From contig NZ_LTZG01000021.1 in the NCBI RefSeq assembly GCF_001592825.1, forward strand, positions 1 through 64,000: a stretch of DNA of 64,000 nucleotides, in the 5' to 3' direction. This document shows, piece by piece, positions 46,003-54,292 of the stretch (position 1 is its first letter; the number at the start of each line of letters is the position of its first letter). A program made the position numbers and the translations under genes. The notes beneath the pieces are model-generated. The model saw only the letters and a program-made list of their open reading frames with translations, searched no databases and was not told the origin of the DNA. This DNA comes from Planococcus maritimus (lineage in GTDB: Bacteria > Bacillota > Bacilli > Bacillales_A > Planococcaceae).

Positions 46003-46206
46003 CTACTTAGGGATTTTATTTTGCCCAATTTCCATCAGTAGTTGTATAGTAGCATTTCTATGAACATTTTCCAAACTATCATAAGTCTGATATTCGATCG
46101 TATAGAGCATGACCATGTGGGACAGCAATGTCAATGCGGACAGAAAAAACACCAAGGACAATGGATATACTACCCCGGACTGGCTAGTCAGAAAGCAAAA
46201 GCGCAT
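46003..46206 (-). CDS. comGG: Short ComGG-like protein
   Basis: A 67-residue protein with one hydrophobic helix (SGVVYPLSLVFFLSALTLLS, about 10-29), in the place of comGG at the end of the comG operon. B. subtilis ComGG has about 124 residues, so the C-terminal half is missing here. AGAGGAGG lies 6 bases before the chosen ATG, inside the end of comGF (overlap 23 bases). Identification rests mainly on position and the helix. Confidence 0.65.
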   Translation of the reverse strand: MRFCFLTSQSGVVYPLSLVFFLSALTLLSHMVMLYTIEYQTYDSLENVHRNATIQLLMEIGQNKIPK

Positions 46207-46624
46207 AATCTGCCTCCTCTTTTGCACCGCTGTGGAATTCCAGTTCGATCGCCAAACGCTTGCCTACCAGTTGAAATTCACCACTCTTCACATTAGTCAG
46301 CATGATTTCATGGCCTAGTTGGCCTTTTCGCTTGCGCACAACTGTGCCATACAATTCAATATCGTAGACACCATCCTGCCGTACGATGTGCACGCCTTTG
46401 CCATCTCGCGTAATAAAAACTTGCTGGATGTCGTCTAGATATTGCTGCAACTCTAGACTGAATAGCCGATACTCTGTCTCAGCGGAATCTAAGTCCACCA
46501 AATATTGTGAGCCAAACAGATAGAACATCGCTGCAAGTGGAAGCATAATTGACAAAGCCACTAGTTCCATGAGGCTATCTAAAAATGTGAATCCAGCTGA
46601 AGAGCGGATCGTCACTCGACGCAT
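46184..46624 (-). CDS. comGF: Minor pseudopilin ComGF
   Basis: This 146-residue protein has a prepilin-like N-terminus (SSAGFTFLDSLMELVALSI, Gly at 11 and Phe at 12) followed by a beta-rich C-terminal domain with the IVRQDGVYDIELYG segment typical of ComGF. It is part of the transformation pseudopilus. It overlaps comGE by 13 bases and comGG by 23. Confidence 0.85.
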   Translation of the reverse strand: MRRVTIRSSAGFTFLDSLMELVALSIMLPLAAMFYLFGSQYLVDLDSAETEYRLFSLELQQYLDDIQQVFITRDGKGVHIVRQDGVYDIELYGTVVRKRKGQLGHEIMLTNVKSGEFQLVGKRLAIELEFHSGAKEEADYALLLSD

Positions 46625-46929
46625 AAGTGTTCCTGCTTCCCTTTAAAATTCACATATTCCACACAATGACCGTCAGCCTGCCAAGAATATACGATGCCGT
46701 TGACAGAGCGCTGTCCTTCTGTACGGCCAGTCGAGGCGATGGTCCTTGCTGCCTCATGCAATGTCTCAAAAGCGACAAGGCGCTCTTTTTTCAGCTCTAG
46801 CCGCACGTGCATCTCGTGTGCTAGAGGCAGTAAAGACCCGAATACGAGAAATACCATAAACAGGCTGAGCATTGTTTCTGCCAGGGAAATGCCCTGATTA
46901 TTTCGAAACCACCACACGCCCTTTGCCAA
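46612..46929 (-). CDS. comGE: Minor pseudopilin ComGE
   Basis: A 105-residue protein with a prepilin-type start (NNQGISLAETMLSLFMVFLVF; Glu five residues after the cleavage site) and a short soluble tail with two cysteines near the C-terminus. No ATG precedes the signal; TTG at 46927-46929 or GTG at 46917 may be used. It overlaps comGD by 32 bases. Confidence 0.75.
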   Translation of the reverse strand: MAKGVWWFRNNQGISLAETMLSLFMVFLVFGSLLPLAHEMHVRLELKKERLVAFETLHEAARTIASTGRTEGQRSVNGIVYSWQADGHCVEYVNFKGKQEHLCVE

Positions 46930-47332
46930 GATGGATGGTCACCGCCCTTTCGCCGCTGCTGGTCGAAAAGCGCATCGTGCCTGGCTGGAAGATCGATCCG
47001 CTCGGTGTAAAATGCACGACGCTGATGTTGCTGGCCTTGGTCAAAGTGACTGACTTCGGTATCGGCCTGGCATATATTGGCCGACTTAAGCTATACATCA
47101 CCTCATAGCCTGGTTTATTGTCCCAAAAAACCAACATCACCGACGTCTTTTGTGCATAACTTTGACTTTGCGCATAATGGATGTCTTGCTCCAACAATGC
47201 AAAAAAACGATCTTCTTCACGCTTTTTTTCGAGTGGGGCAGCCGAGGTTATGACGAACGAAGCACCGATACCGACCACCATCAAGACCAACAGCATTTCA
47301 AGTAAGGTAAAGCCTGAACTGCTTTTTACGAT
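46898..47332 (-). CDS. comGD: Pseudopilin ComGD with a non-standard start codon
   Basis: The frame has the prepilin site KSSSGFTLLEMLLVLMVVG, a soluble domain, and the typical ComGD end GRVVVSK. No ATG, GTG or TTG lies between the preceding in-frame stop and the GFTLLEM site; the first ATG (47296) is inside the hydrophobic helix, past the cleavage site, and would remove the signal. ATC at 47330-47332, next to AAAGG and overlapping the comGC stop, is the most likely start; ATC at 47339-47341 is another. About 144 residues result. Confidence 0.75.
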   Translation of the reverse strand: MVKSSSGFTLLEMLLVLMVVGIGASFVITSAAPLEKKREEDRFFALLEQDIHYAQSQSYAQKTSVMLVFWDNKPGYEVMYSLSRPIYARPIPKSVTLTKASNISVVHFTPSGSIFQPGTMRFSTSSGERAVTIHLGKGRVVVSK

Positions 47333-47643
47333 CCTTTCGATGAGCTCACCACGCCCTCAGCCGAAATATTGATCACCTCTCCGTTAGGACAACTGGTATT
47401 ACCTTCTTTTAAATAATCCTCTGCCAACAATTGAGCCATTGTCGGCACCACTTTTTTATCCATGCGGTAAGATTCTACTTGACCCTGGACCATCTGAACA
47501 AAAGCCTTACAGCCTTTATCATCAACTGATGAAGTCTGTTTTGAAACATTCGGGATCGCGATGGCAATCAGCACCGTAATAATCAACATGACAATCAACA
47601 TCTCAATGAGCGTAAAGCCTCTTTGGTTTTTTAATCGTTTCAT
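47326..47643 (-). CDS. comGC: Major competence pseudopilin ComGC
   Basis: A 105-residue prepilin: basic leader, cleavage site QRGFTLIEMLIVML (Gly9/Phe10) and a hydrophobic helix to about residue 30. Two cysteines (Cys45 and Cys85) can form the intramolecular disulfide known in ComGC. It is the main subunit of the DNA-uptake pilus and needs prepilin peptidase ComC. AAGGAGG precedes the ATG. Confidence 0.94.
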   Translation of the reverse strand: MKRLKNQRGFTLIEMLIVMLIITVLIAIAIPNVSKQTSSVDDKGCKAFVQMVQGQVESYRMDKKVVPTMAQLLAEDYLKEGNTSCPNGEVINISAEGVVSSSKGS

Positions 47644-47654
47644 GATATTCCTCC

Positions 47655-48698
47655 TTATATGGTATGGACGAGATTATACATCGGCAACAAAATTGCCAAA
47701 TAAGCGGCGACAATGCACACTGCGATTAACACAAAAAAACTGGGCTGGATAATTTTTAATGAACGTTGGGCTTGTAATTCCATTCGATCAAGTAATACAT
47801 CGCTATAGAGCATCAATTCTTTTCCGAGCATGCCCGTCGCTTCACCGTGACGAACGAATGCAGCCATGTCATTCGCCGCAAACGCATGGCGTTCCACCGC
47901 GAACGATAGTGCAAGGCCGGTTTTGACCTCTTCGTGCAAGGCTCCGGCGATTCGGCCAATGATGGGGTGATGACGTTGTTGATTCAAGAGCCCCAATGCT
48001 TCCTGAAGCGACAGGCCGCTATGCAACAAAGTCCCAAGTTCCCTAGAAGCTAACTGAGACCAATACAGCCGCATCACTTGTCCAACGAATGGTAGTTTGG
48101 TCAACAAGCCGATTTGTCGATCGATAGACTGCCGCTTGAGAAAGATGCGAAACCCCAAAATGAGCAATGCCGCCAGTATAAAGAACGCAATCGCCAGGTC
48201 TGGAATTCGCAGCAAATAAACCGGAACTCCCTGACCTTCATCACCGTGCTGCAGCGAAGAAATCAAGGCAGTCAGATTGGGCACATAATTGGTTCTGAAA
48301 AATAAGAATAAAGCAGCAGTCAAGATTAACAGCGAAACCGGATAAATGAGGATGCTGCGCAGTTTTTTCTGAACCTCCTCTGTTCGTTTGAATCCCGCCG
48401 CAATGCCTTGAATGGCTTCGCCTAACTTGCCATGAAACTCGGCAATTTCGACTGGAAACAGTACACGTTCACGAAACCCTAAAAATTTCAGTACTTCGGC
48501 GGCATTGCCTCCGCCCTTTAGGATGCGATCCATACCGGCAAGCGCTTCGTCTGCGCGCGTTGTATGCATGGGTAATAGAAGCGTCATGGCAACGGGGAAC
48601 AAATACCCTTCCGACATCAATACTGAAAGCCTGCTCAGAAATTGGGCTCGCTCACGAAACGGCAATCGTTTAGCATTCAAAGCCTGCATGAAGCGCAC
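47655..48698 (-). CDS. comGB: Competence pseudopilus membrane platform ComGB
   Basis: A 347-residue type II secretion F-family protein with two homologous halves and three membrane helices (about 119-137, 171-189 and 319-343). Typical segments are FHGKLGEAIQGIAAGF and SRELGTLLHSGLSLQEALGLL. It connects the ATPase to the pilus. GTG at 48696-48698 is the likely start, overlapping comGA by 29 bases; an ATG three codons on is possible. Confidence 0.9.
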   Translation of the reverse strand: MRFMQALNAKRLPFRERAQFLSRLSVLMSEGYLFPVAMTLLLPMHTTRADEALAGMDRILKGGGNAAEVLKFLGFRERVLFPVEIAEFHGKLGEAIQGIAAGFKRTEEVQKKLRSILIYPVSLLILTAALFLFFRTNYVPNLTALISSLQHGDEGQGVPVYLLRIPDLAIAFFILAALLILGFRIFLKRQSIDRQIGLLTKLPFVGQVMRLYWSQLASRELGTLLHSGLSLQEALGLLNQQRHHPIIGRIAGALHEEVKTGLALSFAVERHAFAANDMAAFVRHGEATGMLGKELMLYSDVLLDRMELQAQRSLKIIQPSFFVLIAVCIVAAYLAILLPMYNLVHTI

Positions 48699-49695
48699 CG
48701 ATCCTCACTCCTTCTCGGATTTGTCCACCGAACGATAGGTGTTCAGGAAGTTCGTATTCCTGCTGCTGCTTCGCCGAACGAATGGCATCCGCTAAACTTT
48801 CATCGCATAGAATTTCATAGAGTGCCCGGTGCTTCGTCTCGAGCTGGTCCAAATCTTCGTACATCGGCACAATTTTCTGCGCCGCAATGCCAATTAAGGT
48901 CTGCAACATGTCTTCATAAGGAATGCCCAAATCGTGGAGCCTGTGGAGACAGCCGACCGAATGCCGTGCATGGATCGTTGAAAACACCAAATGCCCCGTT
49001 AAGGCAGCCCTTACGGCTATCTCAGCTGTTTCGGCATCACGGATTTCACCAATCATGATGATGTCCGGATCATGCCTTAAGATTGCTTTTAAGCCTGTTG
49101 CATAATTCATGCCAGATTTTTCATTTACTTGAATTTGCAGAAACGCGGGATTTTGACGTTCGACCGGATCTTCGAGCGTGATGACGTGGCGGTTGAGCCG
49201 TTCAGAGCAGTGGCGCAATAAGGAATACAAGGTCGTTGATTTGCCACAGCCGGTCGGCCCGGTTAGTAGCATCAAGCCTTGTCGTTCGCCAGCCAGTTTC
49301 TCAAGCAATCTGGCCGAATCGCGGAAGGCGGCTAATTCATCAAGAAACAAAGCGGTGCTATCGGGAATCACACGGATTACAATGCTTTCTTTCGTCAAAA
49401 CTGAAGGCAGTGTAGAAATACGGAAATGGTGCGTGTGGCCATCCATCTGGAGATGAAATGAGCCGGTTTGGGGTTTTCGTTTTTCGCTCATGTCCAAAAG
49501 AGAGAGGTATTTGAAATAAGCAATCATGCGATCGCCTAAATCGAAGGGGATTTTCGCCACCGGCTTGAACTGGTGGTAGCTGCGGTAAGTGATGCTGTAG
49601 TCGCGGGGTTCTGGCCTGATATGAATATCTGTGGTTTTTTCTGCTACGGCGGAATGCAATAAATCAACGCATCGCCGTTCAATTATCTCTTGCAT
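48670..49695 (-). CDS. comGA: Competence pilus ATPase ComGA
   Basis: This 341-residue GspE/PilB-type ATPase has Walker A GPTGCGKSTTLY (Lys152), the Asp box EDPVE, a Walker B-like HDPDIIMIGEIRDAETAE and the His box TIHARHS. It drives pseudopilus assembly in DNA uptake. ATG 49695 is 5 bases after GGAGG; a GTG two codons earlier overlaps the ribosome site. It is the first gene of the operon, with a ComK-type site about 95-135 bases upstream. Confidence 0.93.
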   Translation of the reverse strand: MQEIIERRCVDLLHSAVAEKTTDIHIRPEPRDYSITYRSYHQFKPVAKIPFDLGDRMIAYFKYLSLLDMSEKRKPQTGSFHLQMDGHTHHFRISTLPSVLTKESIVIRVIPDSTALFLDELAAFRDSARLLEKLAGERQGLMLLTGPTGCGKSTTLYSLLRHCSERLNRHVITLEDPVERQNPAFLQIQVNEKSGMNYATGLKAILRHDPDIIMIGEIRDAETAEIAVRAALTGHLVFSTIHARHSVGCLHRLHDLGIPYEDMLQTLIGIAAQKIVPMYEDLDQLETKHRALYEILCDESLADAIRSAKQQQEYELPEHLSFGGQIREGVRIGALHAGFEC

Positions 49696-49787
49696 AGTCA
49701 CCTCCTATCCGGGTCTTCTTGCGGAGGCTGCCTCTCCGCTCCCCATTAGTATAAGCACATGACAGACACTTGAAAATCGAAAATACC

Positions 49788-49831
49788 AAAATAATTATTT
49801 GAACGCTTCCATGCCTTGAAATCCAAGTTTT
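49788..49831 (-). promoter_or_regulatory. ComK-type double box before comGA
   Basis: AAAATAATTATTT (49788-49800) and AAATCCAAGTTTT (49819-49831) each match AAAA-N5-TTTT at seven of eight positions. Their centres are 31 bp apart, three helical turns, one of the spacings known for K-boxes. A TATACT -10 box on the minus strand is at 49748-49753. Confidence 0.6.
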
Positions 49832-49910
49832 CACGGCTTACGTCTATCGCATAGGAACGCTTTATGAACAAGCCTACACCGCTTTGTCACAAACTAGCAT
49901 GAAGTCCTTG

Positions 49911-49940
49911 TTTACACATAGACTCGTCTTCCTATATAAT
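49911..49940 (+). promoter_or_regulatory. Sigma-A promoter of the DUF2626 gene
   Basis: TTTACA (49911-49916), an 18-base spacer and a perfect TATAAT (49935-49940) precede the AAAGGAGG ribosome site at 49965. Confidence 0.75.
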
Positions 49941-49981
49941 GAATAGGAGATTATTGTATAGTGGCAAAGGAGGGATTACCC

Positions 49982-50224
49982 ATGGATAATATGTTTAAAT
50001 TAATGGGATGGTGGACTGGAATCTTTGCAATTTTATTTTACGTCGGCGACATGGTAGAAGTATCATTGCTGATGGTTGCCAATACCGGCTTGTTCGTTCT
50101 TCTTGGATACTTAAACATTTCTGAACGCATGTACATGTATATTTTTGCAGCCTACCTGACAGTCTTTTTCGTTGGCTTTACTTACTACTCTACGTTCATC
50201 CACATCCCAGGAGCAGGTCATTAA
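49982..50224 (+). CDS. yqgY: DUF2626 membrane protein (YqgY-like)
   Basis: An 80-residue protein with three hydrophobic helices (about 7-23, 25-44 and 51-73), of the DUF2626 family found only in Bacilli, function unknown. ATG 49982 is used because AAAGGAGG lies about 9 bases upstream; an upstream in-frame GTG overlaps that site. It has its own promoter and terminator. Confidence 0.8.
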   Translation: MDNMFKLMGWWTGIFAILFYVGDMVEVSLLMVANTGLFVLLGYLNISERMYMYIFAAYLTVFFVGFTYYSTFIHIPGAGH

Positions 50225-50244
50225 TAGAACTTGAATGTGAACAC

Positions 50245-50275
50245 AAAAAAACGGCCATCGCGGCCGTTTTTTTTT
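50245..50275. terminator. Bidirectional terminator between yqgY and yqgX
   Basis: AAAAAAACGGCC and GGCCGTTTTTTTTT form the hairpin (stem 50251-50256 with 50262-50267), with A-run before and T-run after. Confidence 0.9.
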
Positions 50276-50279
50276 ACGT

Positions 50280-50915
50280 TTAAATGCGCAAGAACGGATT
50301 GTGCTGGCGTTCTTGCCCAGGCGTTGTTTCCGGGCCATGCCCAGGAAACAGGAACGTTTCTTCTGGCAAGGTCAATAAGGAATCACGGATCGATTTTAAC
50401 AATACCGATTCCGAACCTTCCGTTAAATCAGTCCGTCCAATGCTTCCCGAAAATAACGTATCGCCAACAATCGCGAAACGGTCTTCCGGAAAATAGAAGC
50501 TCACGCTGCCCGGTGAATGCCCGGGCGTATGGAATAGCTCCATTTGGAACGGACCGATTTCTAGTGTCTGTTCATCGCTTATCCATTCATCTGCATCCGC
50601 TACGCGATAATCCGGCAATGCTGCATATTTGCCTGAGCCGTTCAAATTCGGGCGCCCAAGGAAATCGCGCTCTTTATGGTGCAGATAGACGGGAATCTTG
50701 TAAATGCCCCGTAATTCGTCCACCGCCCCGATGTGGTCAAAATGGGCATGTGTCAAAAGGATGGCGAGCGGTGTTAATTGCTTGCGCTTCAAGACTTCCT
50801 GGATTTTCCCCGCTTCTTCGCCGGGGTCAAAAATGATGCATTGTTTGTCTTCTCCTGAAATGATATAACAATTCGTTTGCACAGGGCCGAGTTCTAGCCG
50901 ATCTATTTTCAACAT
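50280..50915 (-). CDS. yqgX: Metallo-beta-lactamase-fold hydrolase (YqgX)
   Basis: A 211-residue protein with the glyoxalase II-like metal motif THAHFDHIG (about 56-64), a second His in HTPGHSPGS (about 132-140), the Asp in VGDTLFSGSIGR, and a C-terminal PGHG. It is likely a zinc hydrolase of thioesters or related compounds in the cytoplasm; substrate unknown. ATG 50915 is 6 bases after GAGGTG and preferred over the GTG at 50924. Confidence 0.85.
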   Translation of the reverse strand: MLKIDRLELGPVQTNCYIISGEDKQCIIFDPGEEAGKIQEVLKRKQLTPLAILLTHAHFDHIGAVDELRGIYKIPVYLHHKERDFLGRPNLNGSGKYAALPDYRVADADEWISDEQTLEIGPFQMELFHTPGHSPGSVSFYFPEDRFAIVGDTLFSGSIGRTDLTEGSESVLLKSIRDSLLTLPEETFLFPGHGPETTPGQERQHNPFLRI

Positions 50916-50987
50916 TTCTTTCACCTCATTAGCAGTATATCATGAACACATTTGTTTGCTTGTTCAATAGAATGACATTTTTACGGC

Positions 50988-51016
50988 TCGACAAACTTGT
51001 AGAATTTCTTTACAAT
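50988..51016 (+). promoter_or_regulatory. Sigma-A promoter of the DUF2759 gene
   Basis: TCGACA (50988-50993), a 17-base spacer and TACAAT (51011-51016) lie about 50 bases before the start codon. Confidence 0.6.
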
Positions 51017-51068
51017 ATAAAGAGTAGAAGACGGCACTGGCTGTTAAAGTTGAAGGGAGTGTCATAAG

Positions 51069-51251
51069 ATGAGTTGGATTTTGATGGTTATTTTCGGCCT
51101 CACAGCAGTTCTTGCTGCAATCGGTACAGTTCAAACCCTAAGAAACAAAGAAGTGTTAGGATTCTTATTTAATTTTGGGACCTTTGTTATTTTCGGCGGT
51201 TTCACCGTTGCAACTCTCATTACACACGGTTACCCACCTGGCCTTCATTAA
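51069..51251 (+). CDS. yqgW: DUF2759 membrane protein (YqgW-like)
   Basis: A 60-residue protein with two hydrophobic helices (about 3-20 and 30-52) joined by the basic loop QTLRNKE. It matches the DUF2759 family in size and in position beside yqgX; the function is unknown. GAAGGGAG precedes the ATG. It has its own promoter and terminator. Confidence 0.8.
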   Translation: MSWILMVIFGLTAVLAAIGTVQTLRNKEVLGFLFNFGTFVIFGGFTVATLITHGYPPGLH

Positions 51252-51259
51252 GAAAAGCA

Positions 51260-51287
51260 CCGGCGCATCCATTGCGCCGGTTTTTTT
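51260..51287 (+). terminator. Terminator of yqgW
   Basis: CCGGCGCA (51260-51267) pairs with TGCGCCGG (51273-51280), followed by seven T. Confidence 0.9.
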
Positions 51288-51298
51288 ATTGATCAAAC

Positions 51299-51339
51299 AA
51301 AAAGGCTGCCAAACCGCTAGCGGTTTGGCAGCCTTTTTT
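51299..51339 (-). terminator. Terminator of ltaS
   Basis: A near-perfect 19-bp stem (AAAAAGGCTGCCAAACCGC and complement) with almost no loop lies 2 bases past the ltaS stop, with TTTTTG on the minus strand. Confidence 0.88.
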
Positions 51340-51341
51340 CT

Positions 51342-53246
51342 TTATGGTTGTTCTTGTTCATCCAATGTTTTCAATTGGCCGTTTTCTTCTTCATAAAATC
51401 TCAGCAAATCGCCATTGATGATCGATTCGGAATACTGAAGCTCCTCTAAAGCACGCTCAGCATAAGGATCACATAGACTTTGGTCCTCTACCGGTTCTCC
51501 CGTCTCGATATCGTAGCAAACATTCGCTGCATAGACATATTCATCAGTCACAAAACGCCCATCGCGGAAAATAACGAATTCTTCATGTTCTTCAGAGAAT
51601 AAGTCTCCGCCGAATTGAATATCCTTTTCAGTTTCCATGCCCATCAAATGAAGGATGGTCGAACGCATGTCCACTTGGCCGCCAATTTCTTCGTTTACAT
51701 ACCCTTCCTCATATCCAGGAATATGGACGAAGAAAGGAACTTTTTGCAATTGTGCCGATTCGTAAGGCGTGATTTCCTTGTCTAGGTACTGCGCCATCGC
51801 TTCGTTATGGTTATCGGAGATGCCGTAATGGTCACCGTACATGACGATGATGGAGTTTTCGTAAAGCCCTTGTTCTTTCAAGTCTTCAAACAAGGTTTTC
51901 ACCGCTTCATCCAAATAACGCACGGTTTGGAAATAACGGTTCAAAGTACCTGAGTTGGAATCGTACTCGTCGATCATTTTATCCTCTTCATCCAATGTAA
52001 ACGGATGGTGGTTAGTCAACGACAACAAGCGCGTGTAGAACGGTTGCTGCATTTCTGACATGTGGCCAACCGATTGTTCGAAGAACGGAATGTCTTTCAT
52101 GCCCCAGTTGACCGCTTCTCCATCTCCGACGGTAAAGCTTTGGATATCGTAGAATTTATCGATCTCAAGGGATTCATACATCATGTCGCGGTTCCAGAAG
52201 CTTTTCGTATTAGCGTGCTGGACATTGGTTGCGTAGCCTTCATTGCCCATCTTTTCCGCCATCGAGTTAAAGGTATTGCCGCTATGCGTAAAGAATACGG
52301 CTCCCCCGCTCAAGGGATACATGCCTGTTTCGAGCAGGAACTCTGAGTCGGACGTCTTGCCGAGTCCGGTTTGGTGATAGAAGTTCGGGAAGTAGATCGT
52401 GTCTTCATCTTGCGTCAATTCGTTCATGAAAGGCGTAATGGTCTCGCCGTTCATTTCGTTATTCAACACGAAAGTTTGCAATGACTCAAGTGTGACGACG
52501 ATCAAATTGCGTCCTTCCGCAGCACCGAACATTTCCTCAGACGGTTCCGCCTGATTCGACCGGACGTAGTTGGTCACTTCCGTCAATTCCGAGCCGTCTG
52601 CAAGTGCACGTTGCGCTTGTGATTTCGACTGGATATAAACATCATACAAATGGTAATTGTACATTCCCAAGTTTTTGACGAGCATTTCGCGGTCGAAACT
52701 TCTCGTCAATAGCTGCGGGCGCTCCGCTTCGGCCAGGCCAAGGTTGAAGAACAGCACAGCTGCCGACAAAACAAAATAGGCTTTGCGATGTGTCGCTGCC
52801 GACTTGGCTGCGGTTTGCTTTTCGTTGACAAAGCGCATCGCCAAGAGAATGATGATGATATCAGCGAAATAAACGATATCGGTCCAGAAAATACTCGCCG
52901 CGGCACTATTGCCAATGTCGCCGAAGTTATCTGTCTGGAATAATACAGGCAAGGTAATGAAATCCGTGAAGAAGCGGTAGAACGCCACATTCCCGTATAA
53001 GATCACCGAAGTCAAAACGGCGATAACCAGGATATAGCGGTTCCGCGCTTTTTTGCTCTTAAAAAAGAGCGCGCCTCCATAGGCGAATAATAATAAACTT
53101 AAGGGATTTAAGAACAGGATAAATTCCTGCAATGCATTGTCAATGGTAATGGAAAAGGCCGTTTTGTAGACGACGTATGTCGTCAGCCATGTCGCAATGA
53201 CTGCGATGGCCAGGACCGAATGCTTAGGCCATTCTTTGTTTTTCAT
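51342..53246 (-). CDS. yqgS: Lipoteichoic acid synthase-type membrane sulfatase (YqgS)
   Basis: This 634-residue protein has five membrane helices in the first 170 residues and an extracellular sulfatase-like domain (about 215-600). Catalytic elements agree with LtaS: Glu254 (VTLES), the nucleophile Thr298 (GLGKTSDSEF) and the metal-site block MYGDHYGIS. It polymerises glycerol-phosphate units from phosphatidylglycerol onto a glycolipid anchor. A possible signal-peptidase site (AEA) follows helix five. AAGGAGG precedes the ATG. B. subtilis has four paralogues; this one matches YqgS by position. Confidence 0.92.
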   Translation of the reverse strand: MKNKEWPKHSVLAIAVIATWLTTYVVYKTAFSITIDNALQEFILFLNPLSLLLFAYGGALFFKSKKARNRYILVIAVLTSVILYGNVAFYRFFTDFITLPVLFQTDNFGDIGNSAAASIFWTDIVYFADIIIILLAMRFVNEKQTAAKSAATHRKAYFVLSAAVLFFNLGLAEAERPQLLTRSFDREMLVKNLGMYNYHLYDVYIQSKSQAQRALADGSELTEVTNYVRSNQAEPSEEMFGAAEGRNLIVVTLESLQTFVLNNEMNGETITPFMNELTQDEDTIYFPNFYHQTGLGKTSDSEFLLETGMYPLSGGAVFFTHSGNTFNSMAEKMGNEGYATNVQHANTKSFWNRDMMYESLEIDKFYDIQSFTVGDGEAVNWGMKDIPFFEQSVGHMSEMQQPFYTRLLSLTNHHPFTLDEEDKMIDEYDSNSGTLNRYFQTVRYLDEAVKTLFEDLKEQGLYENSIIVMYGDHYGISDNHNEAMAQYLDKEITPYESAQLQKVPFFVHIPGYEEGYVNEEIGGQVDMRSTILHLMGMETEKDIQFGGDLFSEEHEEFVIFRDGRFVTDEYVYAANVCYDIETGEPVEDQSLCDPYAERALEELQYSESIINGDLLRFYEEENGQLKTLDEQEQP

Positions 53247-53401
53247 TGCCGCACATCCTCCTTATTATACCGGAGCGTTTGTCCGGTTCGTGCAGATTTC
53301 TATCTCGAGTAAATTGGAAATTCAATACCTTATAGTATAGAACAAATTCCCGCTCAGTGAAAGCAATTCCCCTTAATAGACGCACCAAAACGCTTCTGGT
53401 T

Positions 53402-53608
53402 TCATGATTTTCCCTTTTTCTCATATTCTGTGCGTTTCTGCCTCAAAATCATCAAGGCCGATGCGTATTCACGCGGCGTGATAAAATCGTGATCGTATAG
53501 GTCACGGATGTCGGATTCCATCAAATCGAGATCCGAAATGAAATCCGCCGTGTAGATGATTGTTCCGTATCTTTTCAGCAACTGCATGACGTCGTAAAGT
53601 TCTTTCAT
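53402..53608 (-). CDS. yqgQ: YqgQ-family small protein
   Basis: A 68-residue helical, acidic-basic protein of the DUF910 family (KELYDVMQLLKRYGTIIYTADF at the start, TPREYASALMILRQKR near the end). Family structures are three-helix bundles thought to bind nucleic acid; function is not known. Its start overlaps the stop of the cycloligase gene by 4 bases. In B. subtilis yqgP precedes and glcK follows yqgQ; neither is here. About 155 bp separate it from yqgS. Confidence 0.88.
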   Translation of the reverse strand: MKELYDVMQLLKRYGTIIYTADFISDLDLMESDIRDLYDHDFITPREYASALMILRQKRTEYEKKGKS

Positions 53609-54168
53609 GTTCTCACCGCCTTTGAGTCGATTGTTCTTTGTTCCGTGATAATGCCATCGACAGGGATGTCGTGGCTCTCGACCGGCAAATCGTCAGTCAC
53701 TTGAAAATCAAATGCCAGTGAACGGGTTTTGCCACTAAATCCGCTCAAATACCGGTCGTAATAGCCCCCACCAAAGCCAATTCGGTAGCCGCTTTCAGTA
53801 AAGACGACTCCGGGCACAATTAATAAATCGATGTTTGATGGGCCGATCGCTTCGGTTTGGGCTTCGATAGGTTCTTGGAGGTTCATGTATACCACTTCCA
53901 ATTGATCGAGATGATCAAACAGCCGAAAATCCATCGTCCGGTCTTTTGCAAAACACTTCGGGGCAGCCACTCTTTTTTTCAGTCGCCAACACGCTTCGAT
54001 CAGCGGGATTGTATCAATTTCCGGCCAACGCGAAACGGTCACTCCGATGGTTTCAGCTTTTTGAAAATCGGGATCGTCCAACAGGTTCTCTAAAATCGCC
54101 GTCGACATACTAGCATGTTGTGATGTTGTGAGCTGCCCCATTCGGCCGATGACTGATTTTCTTAACAT
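53605..54168 (-). CDS. yqgN: 5-formyltetrahydrofolate cyclo-ligase
   Basis: A 187-residue enzyme that uses ATP to convert 5-formyl-THF to 5,10-methenyl-THF. The family block LIVPGVVFTESGYRIGFGGGYYDRYL lies at about 121-146 (split LIVPG, RIGFGGGYYDRYL). The start at 54168 has GGAG 6 bases upstream; another ATG four codons earlier lacks a good site. It overlaps yqgQ. It connects with FolD and GcvT in one-carbon metabolism. Confidence 0.92.
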   Translation of the reverse strand: MLRKSVIGRMGQLTTSQHASMSTAILENLLDDPDFQKAETIGVTVSRWPEIDTIPLIEACWRLKKRVAAPKCFAKDRTMDFRLFDHLDQLEVVYMNLQEPIEAQTEAIGPSNIDLLIVPGVVFTESGYRIGFGGGYYDRYLSGFSGKTRSLAFDFQVTDDLPVESHDIPVDGIITEQRTIDSKAVRT

Positions 54169-54255
54169 AGCTTTCTCCATTATGCATCTGCCCCTTCCGT
54201 TGTTTTGTTATTTTTTATGTATGATTCCTATAATAAACTGCGCAGAACAAAAGAA

Positions 54256-54282
54256 AAAGCCAAAACCCCGAGAGGTTTTGGC
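54256..54282 (-). terminator. Terminator of rpmG
   Basis: GCCAAAACC (54259-54267) pairs with GGTTTTGGC (54274-54282), 10 bases past the stop, with TTTTTCTTTT on the minus strand. Confidence 0.85.
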
Positions 54283-54292
54283 AGTCAATTAC

